A stretch of DNA of 37,292 nucleotides from Candidatus Amulumruptor caecigallinarius (GCA_944321825.1 CALUMU010000020.1:1-37292), one strand, 5' to 3'; shown: positions 8,191 to 16,562, counted from the stretch's first letter. The notes: generated by a model from the letters alone, not told the origin. Program-made: numbers and translations.

Positions 8191-8238
8191 ATAAAGGCAG
8201 TGCGATTGTTTCACGTGAAACAATCGCACTGCCTTTAT
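8191..8238. promoter_or_regulatory. parS site 1 at the centre of a 48-bp perfect palindrome
   Basis: The core TGTTTCACGTGAAACA (8207-8222) matches the widely conserved chromosomal parS consensus bound by ParB. The symmetry extends without mismatch to 8191 and 8238, outer arms starting ATAAAGGCAGTGCGATTG. ParB spreading from such sites organises the origin region and loads SMC. The palindrome lies 45 bp after the mnmG stop codon, so the transcribed hairpin could also end the mnmG message. parA, parB and dnaA are not in the window. Confidence 0.9.
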
Positions 8239-8283
8239 ATATTCTCCGCCAGCAATACGGTCAGGTCGACAAACATTCACCAC

Positions 8284-10185
8284 TTATTTGCCCACGAGCA
8301 GCAACAATATGTTGATATCGGCTGGAGATATGCCGGGAATGCGGCTTGCCTGCCCTATGGTCAGAGGATCTATACGCACAAGTTTCTGACGTGCCTCGGT
8401 AGAGATGGCGTTGACCGACTGATAATCGATCTTACCACGGATGACTATATCCTCCAACCTCCGGGCCCTGTCGGCCATCATACGCTCGCGCTCTATGTAG
8501 CCGGCATATTTAAGCTGCACCTCCGCAGCCTCGATGATTTCGTCACGGCGAGCATCCTCAATGTTTTCACGTATAAACCTGCGCAGCGGTGTTATCGCTT
8601 CAGTCAACATGGCGATAGAGAGCTGTGGGCGGAGTATCAGGTCGGAAAGTTTGCAGCCCTGCGACAACGGGGATGTGCCACGTGCCACAAGCCACTCGTT
8701 AATCAGCGATGCCTTGACGGAGAAACTGCGGGCAAAATCGATAAGGGCGTCTCTCTGCGTCCGTTTGCTCTCCATCAGCGCCAACCGCTCATCAGAAGCC
8801 AGCCCTACCGCGTGGCCTCGCGGAGTAAGACGCATGTCGGCATCATCTTGACGCAGCATGATGCGGAACTCTGCCCGAGAGGTAAACATGCGGTAAGGCT
8901 CATCGACGCCTTTGGTCACAAGGTCATCGATAAGCACACCGATATACGCCTCGTCGCGGCCAAGCACAAACGGCTCATCACCTCGTCCAAGCACATTAAG
9001 AGCCGCGTTGACTCCGGCTACCAATCCCTGCCCGGCGGCTTCCTCGTAGCCGGTTGTGCCGTTGACCTGCCCGGCAAAAAACAGATTGCGGACAAGCCGT
9101 GTCTCTAAAGTATGGCGAAGCTGCGTAGGATCGAAGAAATCATATTCTATTGCATAGCCGGGACGGAAAATCTGCACATGACGCAATGCCGGAATGGTTT
9201 CCAACGCCTCAATCTGTATATCCATCGGCAGGGAGGATGAGAAGCCGTTAAGATAAAATTCATGGCTCTCCAACCCTTCCGGCTCTAAAAACAGATGATG
9301 CTCGGTCTTGTCGGCAAAGGTGACAATCTTGGTCTCTATGCTCGGACAGTAACGAGGGCCTATGCTCTTTATCTGGCCATTGTAAAGGGGCGACTCCGGC
9401 AATCCTCGCCTGAGTACATCGTGCGTCTCGACATTCGTTTTGAGAGCGTAGCAAGGGCGTTGGGGCAGCTCCCTGCGCACATCCGGCATATAGCTGAATT
9501 TGTGGAAGTCATCCTCCCCCTCCTGCTCCTCGGTCAAACTCCAGTCGACCGAACGGCCGTCGATGCGTACAGGGGTGCCGGTCTTCATGCGGTCGGTGCG
9601 AAAACCCATGTCACGGAGCTGCTCTGTCAGCCCGGTCGATGCAGGCTCACTTATACGCCCCCCCGGCCACTGTGTACGTCCCACGTGCATCAGCCCGTTA
9701 AGAAATGTCCCCGCCGTAAGCACCACAGCCTTGGCGGTGAACTCAGCTCCAAGAGCCGTGCGTACACCGCACACCCTCTTCTGCCCATCACCGTCCGTGT
9801 CTGTCAAAAGCTCGTTTACGCTATCTTGCCACATCGTAAGCCTGTCGGTATTCTCAAGCACGTTACGCCAGCGGGCACTGAAACGCATACGGTCACTCTG
9901 GGCTCTCGGGCTCCACATCGCCGGCCCCTTAGAGCGGTTAAGCATCCTGAACTGCAACGCAGTCTCGTCAGTGACAATACCCATCATACCTCCGAGTGCG
10001 TCGATTTCTCGCACAATCTGGCCTTTGGCAATACCGCCCACGGCCGGATTGCAACTCATTTGGGCTATTTTGTTCATGTCGATAGTAACAAGCAGCGTGT
10101 CGGCTCCTATCCGGGCTGACGCATGAGCAGCCTCACAGCCGGCATGTCCGGCACCGATTACTATCACATCGAATTGCTTCTTCAT
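8284..10185 (-). CDS. mnmG: tRNA uridine-5-carboxymethylaminomethyl synthesis enzyme MnmG (GidA)
   Basis: FAD-dependent partner of MnmE that installs the (carboxymethyl)aminomethyl group on wobble U34 of certain tRNAs. The 633 aa product begins with the dinucleotide-binding fold IVIGAGHAGCEAAHAS (about 9-23). It then shows SCNPAVGGIAKGQIVREIDA (about 44-63), the GTFLNGLMHVG region and YEEAAGQGLVAGVNAAL near residue 370. The C-terminal MnmE-binding helical domain ends with RIPGISPADINILL. Length and motifs are full. ybeY lies 95 bp upstream and apt downstream. Two parS sites bracket the gene. mnmG is often near the replication origin in bacteria, consistent with this. Confidence 0.98.
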   Translation of the reverse strand: MKKQFDVIVIGAGHAGCEAAHASARIGADTLLVTIDMNKIAQMSCNPAVGGIAKGQIVREIDALGGMMGIVTDETALQFRMLNRSKGPAMWSPRAQSDRMRFSARWRNVLENTDRLTMWQDSVNELLTDTDGDGQKRVCGVRTALGAEFTAKAVVLTAGTFLNGLMHVGRTQWPGGRISEPASTGLTEQLRDMGFRTDRMKTGTPVRIDGRSVDWSLTEEQEGEDDFHKFSYMPDVRRELPQRPCYALKTNVETHDVLRRGLPESPLYNGQIKSIGPRYCPSIETKIVTFADKTEHHLFLEPEGLESHEFYLNGFSSSLPMDIQIEALETIPALRHVQIFRPGYAIEYDFFDPTQLRHTLETRLVRNLFFAGQVNGTTGYEEAAGQGLVAGVNAALNVLGRGDEPFVLGRDEAYIGVLIDDLVTKGVDEPYRMFTSRAEFRIMLRQDDADMRLTPRGHAVGLASDERLALMESKRTQRDALIDFARSFSVKASLINEWLVARGTSPLSQGCKLSDLILRPQLSIAMLTEAITPLRRFIRENIEDARRDEIIEAAEVQLKYAGYIERERMMADRARRLEDIVIRGKIDYQSVNAISTEARQKLVRIDPLTIGQASRIPGISPADINILLLLVGK

Positions 10186-10276
10186 ATACTGTATTTATAG
10201 TGCTTATAGCGTGTATGTAGATGCTTATAATCTCTATAGAGTCCATTTAAGCCCTTGACTGACAATCGGGGCGGAT

Positions 10277-10292
10277 TGTTTCACGTGAAACA
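10277..10292. promoter_or_regulatory. parS site 2, overlapping the ybeY stop codon
   Basis: Exact second copy of TGTTTCACGTGAAACA. Unlike site 1 its flanks are only partly symmetrical. It overlaps the end of ybeY: read on the minus strand, the site supplies the codons TGT TTC ACG TGA, giving the C-terminal Cys-Phe-Thr and the stop. It is 2,070 bp from site 1. Confidence 0.9.
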
Positions 10293-10727
10293 TTCGCCAA
10301 CTTCTACCAACGCAAGAGCGGCATCCTCATTAGCCTCCATAATCTCTCTCTCGCCTGGGCCTTTATCATCGATACCGCACAGATGCAACACACCATGGAT
10401 GATAACTCTGAGAAGTTCACGATGATAGGACTCTCCAAGAGCCTCGGCATTGCTCCTGACCGTATCAAGAGATATCATAATATCCCCGGAAATCCGTTCG
10501 CCATTACTATAGTCAAAAGTTATGATGTCCGTATAATAGTCATGGCCGAGATACTGACGGTTGGCAGCAAGCATAGCCTCATCGTCATAAAACAGATAGC
10601 CGAGACGACCCACAACTTTATTATGACTGTCGGCCACTCTGACTATCCAATCTTGAATCGTCACCAAATCAAACGACGGGAGGGATACGCCTTCCGCATC
10701 CCACGAAAATTTTGCCATAATTCTCAA
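10281..10727 (-). CDS. ybeY: Endoribonuclease YbeY, 16S rRNA maturation factor
   Basis: Zinc-dependent RNase (148 aa) acting in 16S rRNA 3'-end maturation and ribosome quality control. The metal site appears as RVIIHGVLHLCGIDD (about 105-119), the Bacteroidetes version of the HGxLHLxGxDH motif with Asp-Asp in the last positions. Upstream are YLGHDYYTDIITFDY and the RISGDIMISLDTV strand, both typical of YbeY. The annotated start gives MRIMAKF; the second Met (10718) is an equally plausible start. The last three residues and the stop codon are encoded by parS site 2. mnmG follows 95 bp downstream. Confidence 0.95.
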   Translation of the reverse strand: MRIMAKFSWDAEGVSLPSFDLVTIQDWIVRVADSHNKVVGRLGYLFYDDEAMLAANRQYLGHDYYTDIITFDYSNGERISGDIMISLDTVRSNAEALGESYHRELLRVIIHGVLHLCGIDDKGPGEREIMEANEDAALALVEVGECFT

Positions 10728-10777
10728 ATTTTTTGATTACGTCCCATTATCAACATGGGGTCGCAAGTATTTAACTG

Positions 10778-10785
10778 CAAAGTTA
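10778..10785 (-). promoter_or_regulatory. Probable -7 promoter element for ybeY
   Basis: Minus-strand TAACTTTG followed by CA, 50 bp before the ybeY start. It fits the Bacteroidetes -7 box; no clear -33 TTTG is visible at the expected distance. Confidence 0.5.
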
Positions 10786-10983
10786 GGTATTTTGTGCGTC
10801 ATTGCGCTATTCCAGCGCATTATTTAGAGCGGAAAATCAGACTTATCAGTTTGTTTTACAACCATTTATCGCTATCAGAACCCCTCTGAGAATCAAATTT
10901 TCGCAATCTTCCCACCTCCAATACGTGAATTTCTCACTCTCAGAAGTCTTTCCAAGAGCTAAGATGAAAATCAGCACAGAAAC

Positions 10984-11364
10984 TCAGAGGCCATAAACAT
11001 TGCGCACTATCCCCCACCCTACCACTACGACGAAAACCGACCAGATAATCCATCGTGAATTGACAAAGTTGTAAAACCCAGGACGGCGGAGTCTCACCAA
11101 CGATGCAATCACCATAACCGCCACCAATGGGATAAAGGAGACCAGCAGAGCGTTATATCCCCATGCCGCACCGACGTCTCCGTTGAGCAACGCATGTATG
11201 GCCCGCTGCGAACCGCATCCCGGACATTTCCAACCCGTAACCACCAAGAACATGCACTTCGGGAAAAACCGGCTTTCGGGATTGACCAGACCGTAAATGA
11301 CAATCAGGGTCACTGCCACGACGACGGCGGCAATGACCCTGACAGGATGTTTTTTCATTTTCAC
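10984..11364 (-). CDS. DUF2752 membrane protein
   Basis: 126 aa with three hydrophobic segments (about 9-26, 72-92 and 102-120). Between the first two lies the hallmark FPKCMFLVVTGWKCPGCGSQ followed by RAIHALLNGD, with the CPGCGSQRA Cys-x-x-Cys and Arg that define DUF2752. The family has no settled function; the cysteine pair could bind metal or form a disulfide near the membrane face. Its start overlaps the stop of the CD225 gene by 4 bp, so the two are translationally coupled and probably work together. Confidence 0.88.
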   Translation of the reverse strand: MKMKKHPVRVIAAVVVAVTLIVIYGLVNPESRFFPKCMFLVVTGWKCPGCGSQRAIHALLNGDVGAAWGYNALLVSFIPLVAVMVIASLVRLRRPGFYNFVNSRWIIWSVFVVVVGWGIVRNVYGL

Positions 11365-11738
11365 GTCAACGCAATATACAATATCAGGAACGGCACATTG
11401 ACAAGCCCCATCACCACGGATGCCAACATCATCAGGCGGGCATCCTTGGAAGCATTGACAGCCCCGTCATAGTCTCCGGCATTGTAACGCTGCGTCACCT
11501 TTGACGAAAACACCAACCCTATGATGCCAGTCACGATGCACAGCAGACACAACACCAGATTCCACACCATGTAGGTCTTAGGCATCGGGGGCATATAGTC
11601 GGGAGTTTCCCGATGTGTCGGCGGAGGACACTGCGGCACAGGCGGAGGAGCAACCTCCGTTGCCGCCTTCTCTGCTTCGGCGTTGATAACTACATTATCT
11701 GTCTGATATGTCTCAGGGATTGGGGGTGGTAACGTCAT
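11361..11738 (-). CDS. CD225/dispanin family membrane protein
   Basis: 125 aa. Residues 1-55 are Pro/Glu-rich and probably cytoplasmic. Then come a first membrane segment MVWNLVLCLLCIVTGIIGLV (about 57-76), the signature stretch FSSKVTQRYNAGDYDGAVNA with a following SKDARLM helix, and a second membrane segment at the C-terminus. This is the bacterial CD225/dispanin (IFITM-like) layout. Bacterial functions are unknown. It sits 54 bp after deoC and overlaps the DUF2752 gene by 4 bp, a pairing that looks deliberate. Confidence 0.9.
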   Translation of the reverse strand: MTLPPPIPETYQTDNVVINAEAEKAATEVAPPPVPQCPPPTHRETPDYMPPMPKTYMVWNLVLCLLCIVTGIIGLVFSSKVTQRYNAGDYDGAVNASKDARLMMLASVVMGLVNVPFLILYIALT

Positions 11739-11792
11739 TGTCGATGTGAGGTATGATAGTATTCTATATTGCGATTAGACTTACACAGATTC

Positions 11793-12680
11793 CTATATGA
11801 AGAATTTCGTCTCCTGTCCCACAATGTCTGACAGGAGCGCATTGGCCAGCGAGCTTGCTCCGAGGCGGAAATAGTCGGTATCGAGCCATTTCTCCCCAAG
11901 CACCTCTTTGATAATGGTATAATATTTCAGCGCATCGTCGGTAGTACGGATGCCTCCCGAAGCCTTGAAGCCAACCATGGTAGATGTGCGCTCGTAATAT
12001 TCCTTGATGCAATGGGCCATAACATAAGCCGCCTCAAGCGAAGCTCCGGGATAATCCTTTCCGGTCGAAGTCTTCAGGAAATCGGCACCGCTGTAGAGCG
12101 AGAGTACCGAAGCGGCCTTGATATTCTCAGGTGTTTTCAACGCGCCGGTCTCAAGTATCACCTTCAGCTTGGCGTTGCGGCACGAATGGCGTATTTCTTC
12201 TATCTCGTCACACACTTCCTGATAATCATTGTCAAAGAAATTGCCGAGATTAAGCACGATGTCAATCTCGTCGGCACCGCCCTCCACGGCCAAAGCCGTT
12301 TCAGCCACCTTGACCTCGGGGAATGTCTGCGACGACGGGAAACCGCCCGACACACAGGCTATCTTGACACTGCTCACCTCGAGCACACTTCTTACCACTT
12401 GGGCAAAGCAAGGGTACACGCATATCGCAGCCACCGACGGGAGCTCGCCGTATTCGTTTTCAAACTCGTTGACTTTCTCGGTGAAATCGCTCACACTCTG
12501 CATCGAATCGGTCGACCTGAGAGTGGTAAGGTCTATGCTGCTAAACAAGAATTTGAGCACTTCGGGGGTACGGTTTTCCTCAAGATGCTTGTCAAGTATG
12601 GACGCTATGTCGGCCTTGATGACGTTTTCGTCTGTCTCTACCTTGTAGCCGCTGATAGCTTCTGAATATTTACTTTCCAT
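11793..12680 (-). CDS. deoC: Deoxyribose-phosphate aldolase
   Basis: Class I aldolase cleaving 2-deoxyribose 5-phosphate to acetaldehyde and glyceraldehyde 3-phosphate in deoxynucleoside catabolism. The 295 aa chain carries the Schiff-base segment GADFLKTSTGKDYPG (lysine near residue 205) and the second active-site lysine in VGFKASGGIRT (near 237). EIDIVLNLG and the KVILETGAL strand of the TIM barrel are also present. It is longer than E. coli DeoC through an N-terminal helical extension of about 40 residues, as in other Bacteroidetes. Its upstream region faces the promoter of the plus-strand membrane protein at 12866. Confidence 0.97.
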   Translation of the reverse strand: MESKYSEAISGYKVETDENVIKADIASILDKHLEENRTPEVLKFLFSSIDLTTLRSTDSMQSVSDFTEKVNEFENEYGELPSVAAICVYPCFAQVVRSVLEVSSVKIACVSGGFPSSQTFPEVKVAETALAVEGGADEIDIVLNLGNFFDNDYQEVCDEIEEIRHSCRNAKLKVILETGALKTPENIKAASVLSLYSGADFLKTSTGKDYPGASLEAAYVMAHCIKEYYERTSTMVGFKASGGIRTTDDALKYYTIIKEVLGEKWLDTDYFRLGASSLANALLSDIVGQETKFFI

Positions 12681-12826
12681 GATTGTTTTGCAGATATTGT
12701 TTATGTGTTATTCTAAGTTATCAGATTCTTTGCCGGATTTCGCAATATAGCATAGGCAGCACCAATCATGCGACATTGCCTTATGCAATATTAGCTCTTT
12801 TTATCCATATAAACAAAAATTCCACT

Positions 12827-12834
12827 TAACTTTG
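12827..12834 (+). promoter_or_regulatory. Probable -7 promoter element for the 12866 gene
   Basis: TAACTTTG followed by C, 31 bp before the start codon of the membrane protein. It lies in the divergent region with deoC. No matching -33 TTTG was found. Confidence 0.55.
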
Positions 12835-12865
12835 CTTATATCAATACTGCTACCACCAATCCCAC

Positions 12866-14311
12866 ATGTCGCGCAAACATCTCTATACCCTCTCGGCTCT
12901 CTACCTCTACATTCCCATGGCAATATTTCTTGTCGGGTGGACTCCTTGGTGGTTGGGCATGCCTCTGGCTGCCGCAGGCTTGTTTCTATGCCTTAACATA
13001 TTCAAAGATGTAGTGGGAAGAGTAAGGCTCGGCTCATCTTTGACCGAGTGGACGGTGGCAGCGGTCATGCTCATTTGGGCAGTACATGCAGGCATCGGAG
13101 AGTTTGCGTGGCAAAATCGCGGCGACCACCTGTTTCGCAATGCCGTATTCTATACCCTATGCGACACCGACTGGCCATCGGTTAGCGGCTCAGACATGTT
13201 GTGTTATTATATCGGCTTCTGGCTTCCGTCGGCTACGGTGGCCAAACTGACAGGTTCGATGCTTCTGGGACGCGTCATGCTCGTTCTTTGGGCTGCCGGT
13301 GGCTTATGGCTCGTCATACGACTGGTGTTTGAAGCCATCGGACAGGTCAAACTCCGCATCCTGTGGATATTTGTTTTTTTCAGCGGCATCGACATAATAC
13401 CGTTCTACATCTACGGACATTCGATCGACAGATACCTTAACGCCGGATGGACAGTCCCGGATTTCGGTGCATACTCTCCGCTGGCTTGGTGGACCGACCA
13501 GCTCTCCACAATCTATTGGATATACAACCAGATTATCCCGGCATGGCTCGGATGCATGTTGGTACTTGGGAAAGCCCCCACCCGCGCCATACCAGCCGTC
13601 ATATCCTTTATGCTCATCTCATCTCCTATACCGTCCGTGGCTCTTTTCCCCGCCGGAGCTTACCGATGGGTACGCTCGGCCTGGTATAATACCAGTTCGC
13701 TGAAAACCTGCGTCCGTCAGTTAGCCTCATGGCATCTATGGATTGCGTTGATACTCGCCATCCCAATAGGGCTCTACTTCTGCGCTAATACCTCAGCCTC
13801 GACTCATACATCCGTCTATACGATCAACAGCATGGCACGCCTCGCCAAGACAATGATCCACATAGGCCTGCTGCTATTGTTTGAAATCGGAGTTTTCATA
13901 CCTTTCGTCTGGCGATATGTCAAAAGAGACGCAACGTTTTATATTCTGCTCGCTACAGCCGTGTGCGCCCTATTCGTGCGTACAGGCATACAGGGAATGG
14001 ACTTCGCCTCACGGGCCTCAATCCCCCTCATACTGTTTATGAGCGTTGCCGTGGGCAGGTTTGCCACTGATTGGAACCACCAGCGGCGCGCTGTGCGCAT
14101 CGCATTTATCTGCATAGCCTTACTCGCGCTCCCGGGACCTATGTGCGAAGTGGCCCGAACGACCTACAAGAGCCTCTCCGTCCCGTTAAGCGAATGGGCC
14201 GACAACGGGCTCAGAAGCATCTTCGACTCCTCCGATTATCGCGACAACTTTGTAGCCCCTGCCTCCGACTGGCCTTTAGGCCCATCCGAGCACTCCAACC
14301 AGCCTCTATAG
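12866..14311 (+). CDS. Polytopic membrane protein of unknown family (GT-C-like layout)
   Basis: 481 aa with about ten to twelve hydrophobic helices, for example about 12-45, 60-80, 125-150, 155-175, 215-235, 285-305, 325-350, 355-375 and 400-420. Large loops include GEFAWQNRGDHLFRNAVFY near residue 85, where charged residues after the first helices recall the acidic motif in the first periplasmic loop of GT-C glycosyltransferases. A Trp/Tyr-rich loop (WWTDQLSTIYWIYNQ) sits near 205-225. I do not recognise a named family. The next gene, also polytopic, starts 21 bp later, so they are probably one transcript. A lipid-linked sugar transfer role is possible but is inference. Confidence 0.6.
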   Translation: MSRKHLYTLSALYLYIPMAIFLVGWTPWWLGMPLAAAGLFLCLNIFKDVVGRVRLGSSLTEWTVAAVMLIWAVHAGIGEFAWQNRGDHLFRNAVFYTLCDTDWPSVSGSDMLCYYIGFWLPSATVAKLTGSMLLGRVMLVLWAAGGLWLVIRLVFEAIGQVKLRILWIFVFFSGIDIIPFYIYGHSIDRYLNAGWTVPDFGAYSPLAWWTDQLSTIYWIYNQIIPAWLGCMLVLGKAPTRAIPAVISFMLISSPIPSVALFPAGAYRWVRSAWYNTSSLKTCVRQLASWHLWIALILAIPIGLYFCANTSASTHTSVYTINSMARLAKTMIHIGLLLLFEIGVFIPFVWRYVKRDATFYILLATAVCALFVRTGIQGMDFASRASIPLILFMSVAVGRFATDWNHQRRAVRIAFICIALLALPGPMCEVARTTYKSLSVPLSEWADNGLRSIFDSSDYRDNFVAPASDWPLGPSEHSNQPL

Positions 14312-14332
14312 CCCTACCCATAGATCAACACG

Positions 14333-15955
14333 ATGAAAACTCTCAGATTGCCTCATACCAATCCACGGTTTGCCATTGCTCTTGTTGTGATAGCAGCCGG
14401 GTATGCTTTGTTCTCATTCCTTACACCTTTTCAATATGATGACTTTGCATTCTTAGGGTCTTATCTCCAACACAGCAACAACGACCCCACATTCAGTCTG
14501 GATTCGTTTTTAGGTACGTGTGCCGAAATCAGAAAATATGACAATGGGAGGCTGGCCAATATATTGGACTTATTCGTAATCGTCTGTGTACCCAAATGGA
14601 TATTTGACGTCCTTACCGGGGCTGTCACCGCCGGAATTTTTTACTTTATCACGGTATTTATCGTATCGTGTGCACCCCGACGCGCCGCCCACAACCTCTC
14701 ATTTCCTGTTGTAACCGTGTGCTGGGCTCTCTCCATGGTCGCTTTACCATGGCGCAACAACATGCTGGTCCCTGATTACGCGCTTAACTACCTCTATTCG
14801 TCATTCTTCAACCTCTTGTTTCTATATCTTGCGGCCATCTGTGAAAACAAGGGGTTAAGAGGATGGAAGCTCGCCGGTGCATGTGTGACAGCTTTCGTAG
14901 CAGCGGCCTTTCACGAAGGCTTCTCTGCACCCATAGGTCTGGGACTGCTGGTGTTTGCATCTCTCAGACGATTACGACTCAGAGCTTCGTGGTGGGCTGT
15001 AACCGTATCGTATGCTATCGGCGCATTAGCCATATTCACCGCACCAGTTATATGGCAACGGACCGGGCGCGAAGTAGGGACACTCCTTCACGGCAGCCCA
15101 TTGAACGTACTCGTTTTCATGTGTCCCCTTGCAGCCATATTTCTGATAATGCTCGCAGCGTTGGCCATCACCCCTGCGGGTCGCAAGGCTGTGTTGAAAC
15201 TATGCGGGTCGCAAGTTTACATTGTAGCCGTAGTCGCCCTGGCAGCATCATTTATTATGTGCCTCATTCTCGATCCGCTTCCACGCAATGCATGGCTTCC
15301 CGAAATCCTGGCTGAAATTACACTCATGGGGCTAATCATACTGTATCTGCCAGACCGATGGATTCATTCTTTATCGTTCAGAGTATCAGTCTGGTCGCTA
15401 TTGATTCTAACCGTCGCCTTCATGGCTAATGTACTCAGGTGGCAATACCTCTTTTATACCCAGGACCGCGAAATACACTATCTTATCAAAGAGTCTACTG
15501 ACGGCACCGTATATTACGATGTTTTTCCGCCGGAACATCTCCCCAAGACGGTATTATACCAGCCTGCACATGCCACATGGATACACAACTTCCATCTTGT
15601 ATCCGTCAATCAGTGCAATTCCACACGCCCTATGATCGCTGTGGTTCCAACAGCTCTCCGGGATTTCAGTATCAACAATGCCAAGCCTCTGCGCGGCGAA
15701 CCTGGCTTCTACACACATGACAATGTCATGGTATACCTCAACAAACCTGATACACCATATAAAGTAGCCTCCCTCAACGGTCAGCGTGGAGGGACCTACC
15801 GACTTAGCCTACAGACGGCCGACGGACGCTCCTACAACGTATTGGCAGAAAGATTCCGCTTCATATCCATCGAAGGAGATACCTTGTATTATGTCCGTCC
15901 GCCTTTACCGGATTTGGATTCTGAGATAGTATCTGCCGCATGGACTGAACGTTAA
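14333..15955 (+). CDS. DUF6056-like polytopic membrane protein
   Basis: 540 aa: about ten hydrophobic helices in residues 14-370, then a soluble C-terminal part of about 160 residues. The first loop has FQYDDFAFLGSY (about 33-44) and later RKYDNGRLANILDLF (about 67-81). The paired-acidic motif and the NGR segment recall DUF6056 and other GT-C-type transferases, where such acidic residues in loop 1 are catalytic. The C-terminal domain (TVYYDVFPPEHLPKT onward) is probably extracytoplasmic. It is cotranscribed with the preceding membrane protein. The family name is from memory of the motif pattern, and the substrate is unknown. Third positions look less C-rich than in the flanking core genes. 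Confidence 0.65.
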   Translation: MKTLRLPHTNPRFAIALVVIAAGYALFSFLTPFQYDDFAFLGSYLQHSNNDPTFSLDSFLGTCAEIRKYDNGRLANILDLFVIVCVPKWIFDVLTGAVTAGIFYFITVFIVSCAPRRAAHNLSFPVVTVCWALSMVALPWRNNMLVPDYALNYLYSSFFNLLFLYLAAICENKGLRGWKLAGACVTAFVAAAFHEGFSAPIGLGLLVFASLRRLRLRASWWAVTVSYAIGALAIFTAPVIWQRTGREVGTLLHGSPLNVLVFMCPLAAIFLIMLAALAITPAGRKAVLKLCGSQVYIVAVVALAASFIMCLILDPLPRNAWLPEILAEITLMGLIILYLPDRWIHSLSFRVSVWSLLILTVAFMANVLRWQYLFYTQDREIHYLIKESTDGTVYYDVFPPEHLPKTVLYQPAHATWIHNFHLVSVNQCNSTRPMIAVVPTALRDFSINNAKPLRGEPGFYTHDNVMVYLNKPDTPYKVASLNGQRGGTYRLSLQTADGRSYNVLAERFRFISIEGDTLYYVRPPLPDLDSEIVSAAWTER

Positions 15956-16000
15956 CCCTGCCGCATACAGGGAAACCTCAACGCATCCGCCAGTCGTCCG

Positions 16001-16309
16001 TCACCGCTGGCTCAGGTCCAAACGGCACGCCGCAGAGCCGTCGCTACCCACCACAGGGTATTCGGGATGACGCAGTAACCACGCCACAGCATAGGGGCAT
16101 GTAGCGGCAATCATTTTACCGTCAGCCAAAATCTTATCCGCTGCAAGCCTCACCAGCTCTGCGGCTACGCCTTGTCCTCTGAGCGAATCGTCCACAAAGG
16201 TATGGTCGATTGTGGCGACGCAACCTTTTGTCGGAAATGTCACTTCCGCAACAAGCTTGCCATCGCCATCTGCCGCATAAATCCGCTCGTTATCTGTTAT
16301 AAATTCCAT
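16001..16309 (-). CDS. Small GNAT-fold N-acetyltransferase (YjdJ type)
   Basis: 102 aa protein of the minimal Gcn5-related type (COG2388-like). The acetyl-CoA loop is DDSLRGQGVAAELVR (about 40-54, with RGQGVA as the R/Q-x-x-G-x-G/A motif), preceded by the TIDHTFVDD strand and followed by CPYAVAWLLRHPEY, conserved at the end of this subfamily. Members acetylate an unknown small molecule or protein. It appears monocistronic; its 3' end faces that of the upstream plus-strand gene at 15955, a convergent pair 45 bp apart. Confidence 0.88.
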   Translation of the reverse strand: MEFITDNERIYAADGDGKLVAEVTFPTKGCVATIDHTFVDDSLRGQGVAAELVRLAADKILADGKMIAATCPYAVAWLLRHPEYPVVGSDGSAACRLDLSQR

Positions 16310-16403
16310 AGTCGCGTTGTTATTTAAAAGTCTAAACCGCCCAAGAACTTAAAAAAGCAATATACGCATTTACTTGCACATTTTTAAGAGCCTGTTGAAA
16401 AAA

Positions 16404-16562
16404 TTACAGAATAGCAATCGCAAATTTTGATTGTGGCAATTTACCTCGTGCAGTCGTTTCAATTAATGTCTGACGAATTGCTGGTTTTCTGATCAACGGT
16501 ACTTTCTCGACAGTGCTTGGCAACTCGATAGCCAACAGCAGAATAAAATGCCAGATATCCGG
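16404..16562 (-). pseudogene. Possible truncated coding remnant, unidentified
   Basis: A 52-codon open stretch without a start codon, preceded by an in-frame stop. It reads PDIWHFILLLAIELPS early and ARGKLPQSKFAIAIL before the stop. Just beyond the stop on the minus strand lies TTTTTTCAACAGGCTC, which resembles an insertion-sequence terminus. This could be the 3' end of a decayed transposase gene, but no family motif is visible and chance is not excluded. Confidence 0.25.

Noticed and set aside
10802-10996. 64-codon open frame on the plus strand between ybeY and the DUF2752 gene
   Set aside because: No motif, atypical composition, runs into the DUF2752 gene in antisense; treated as noise.
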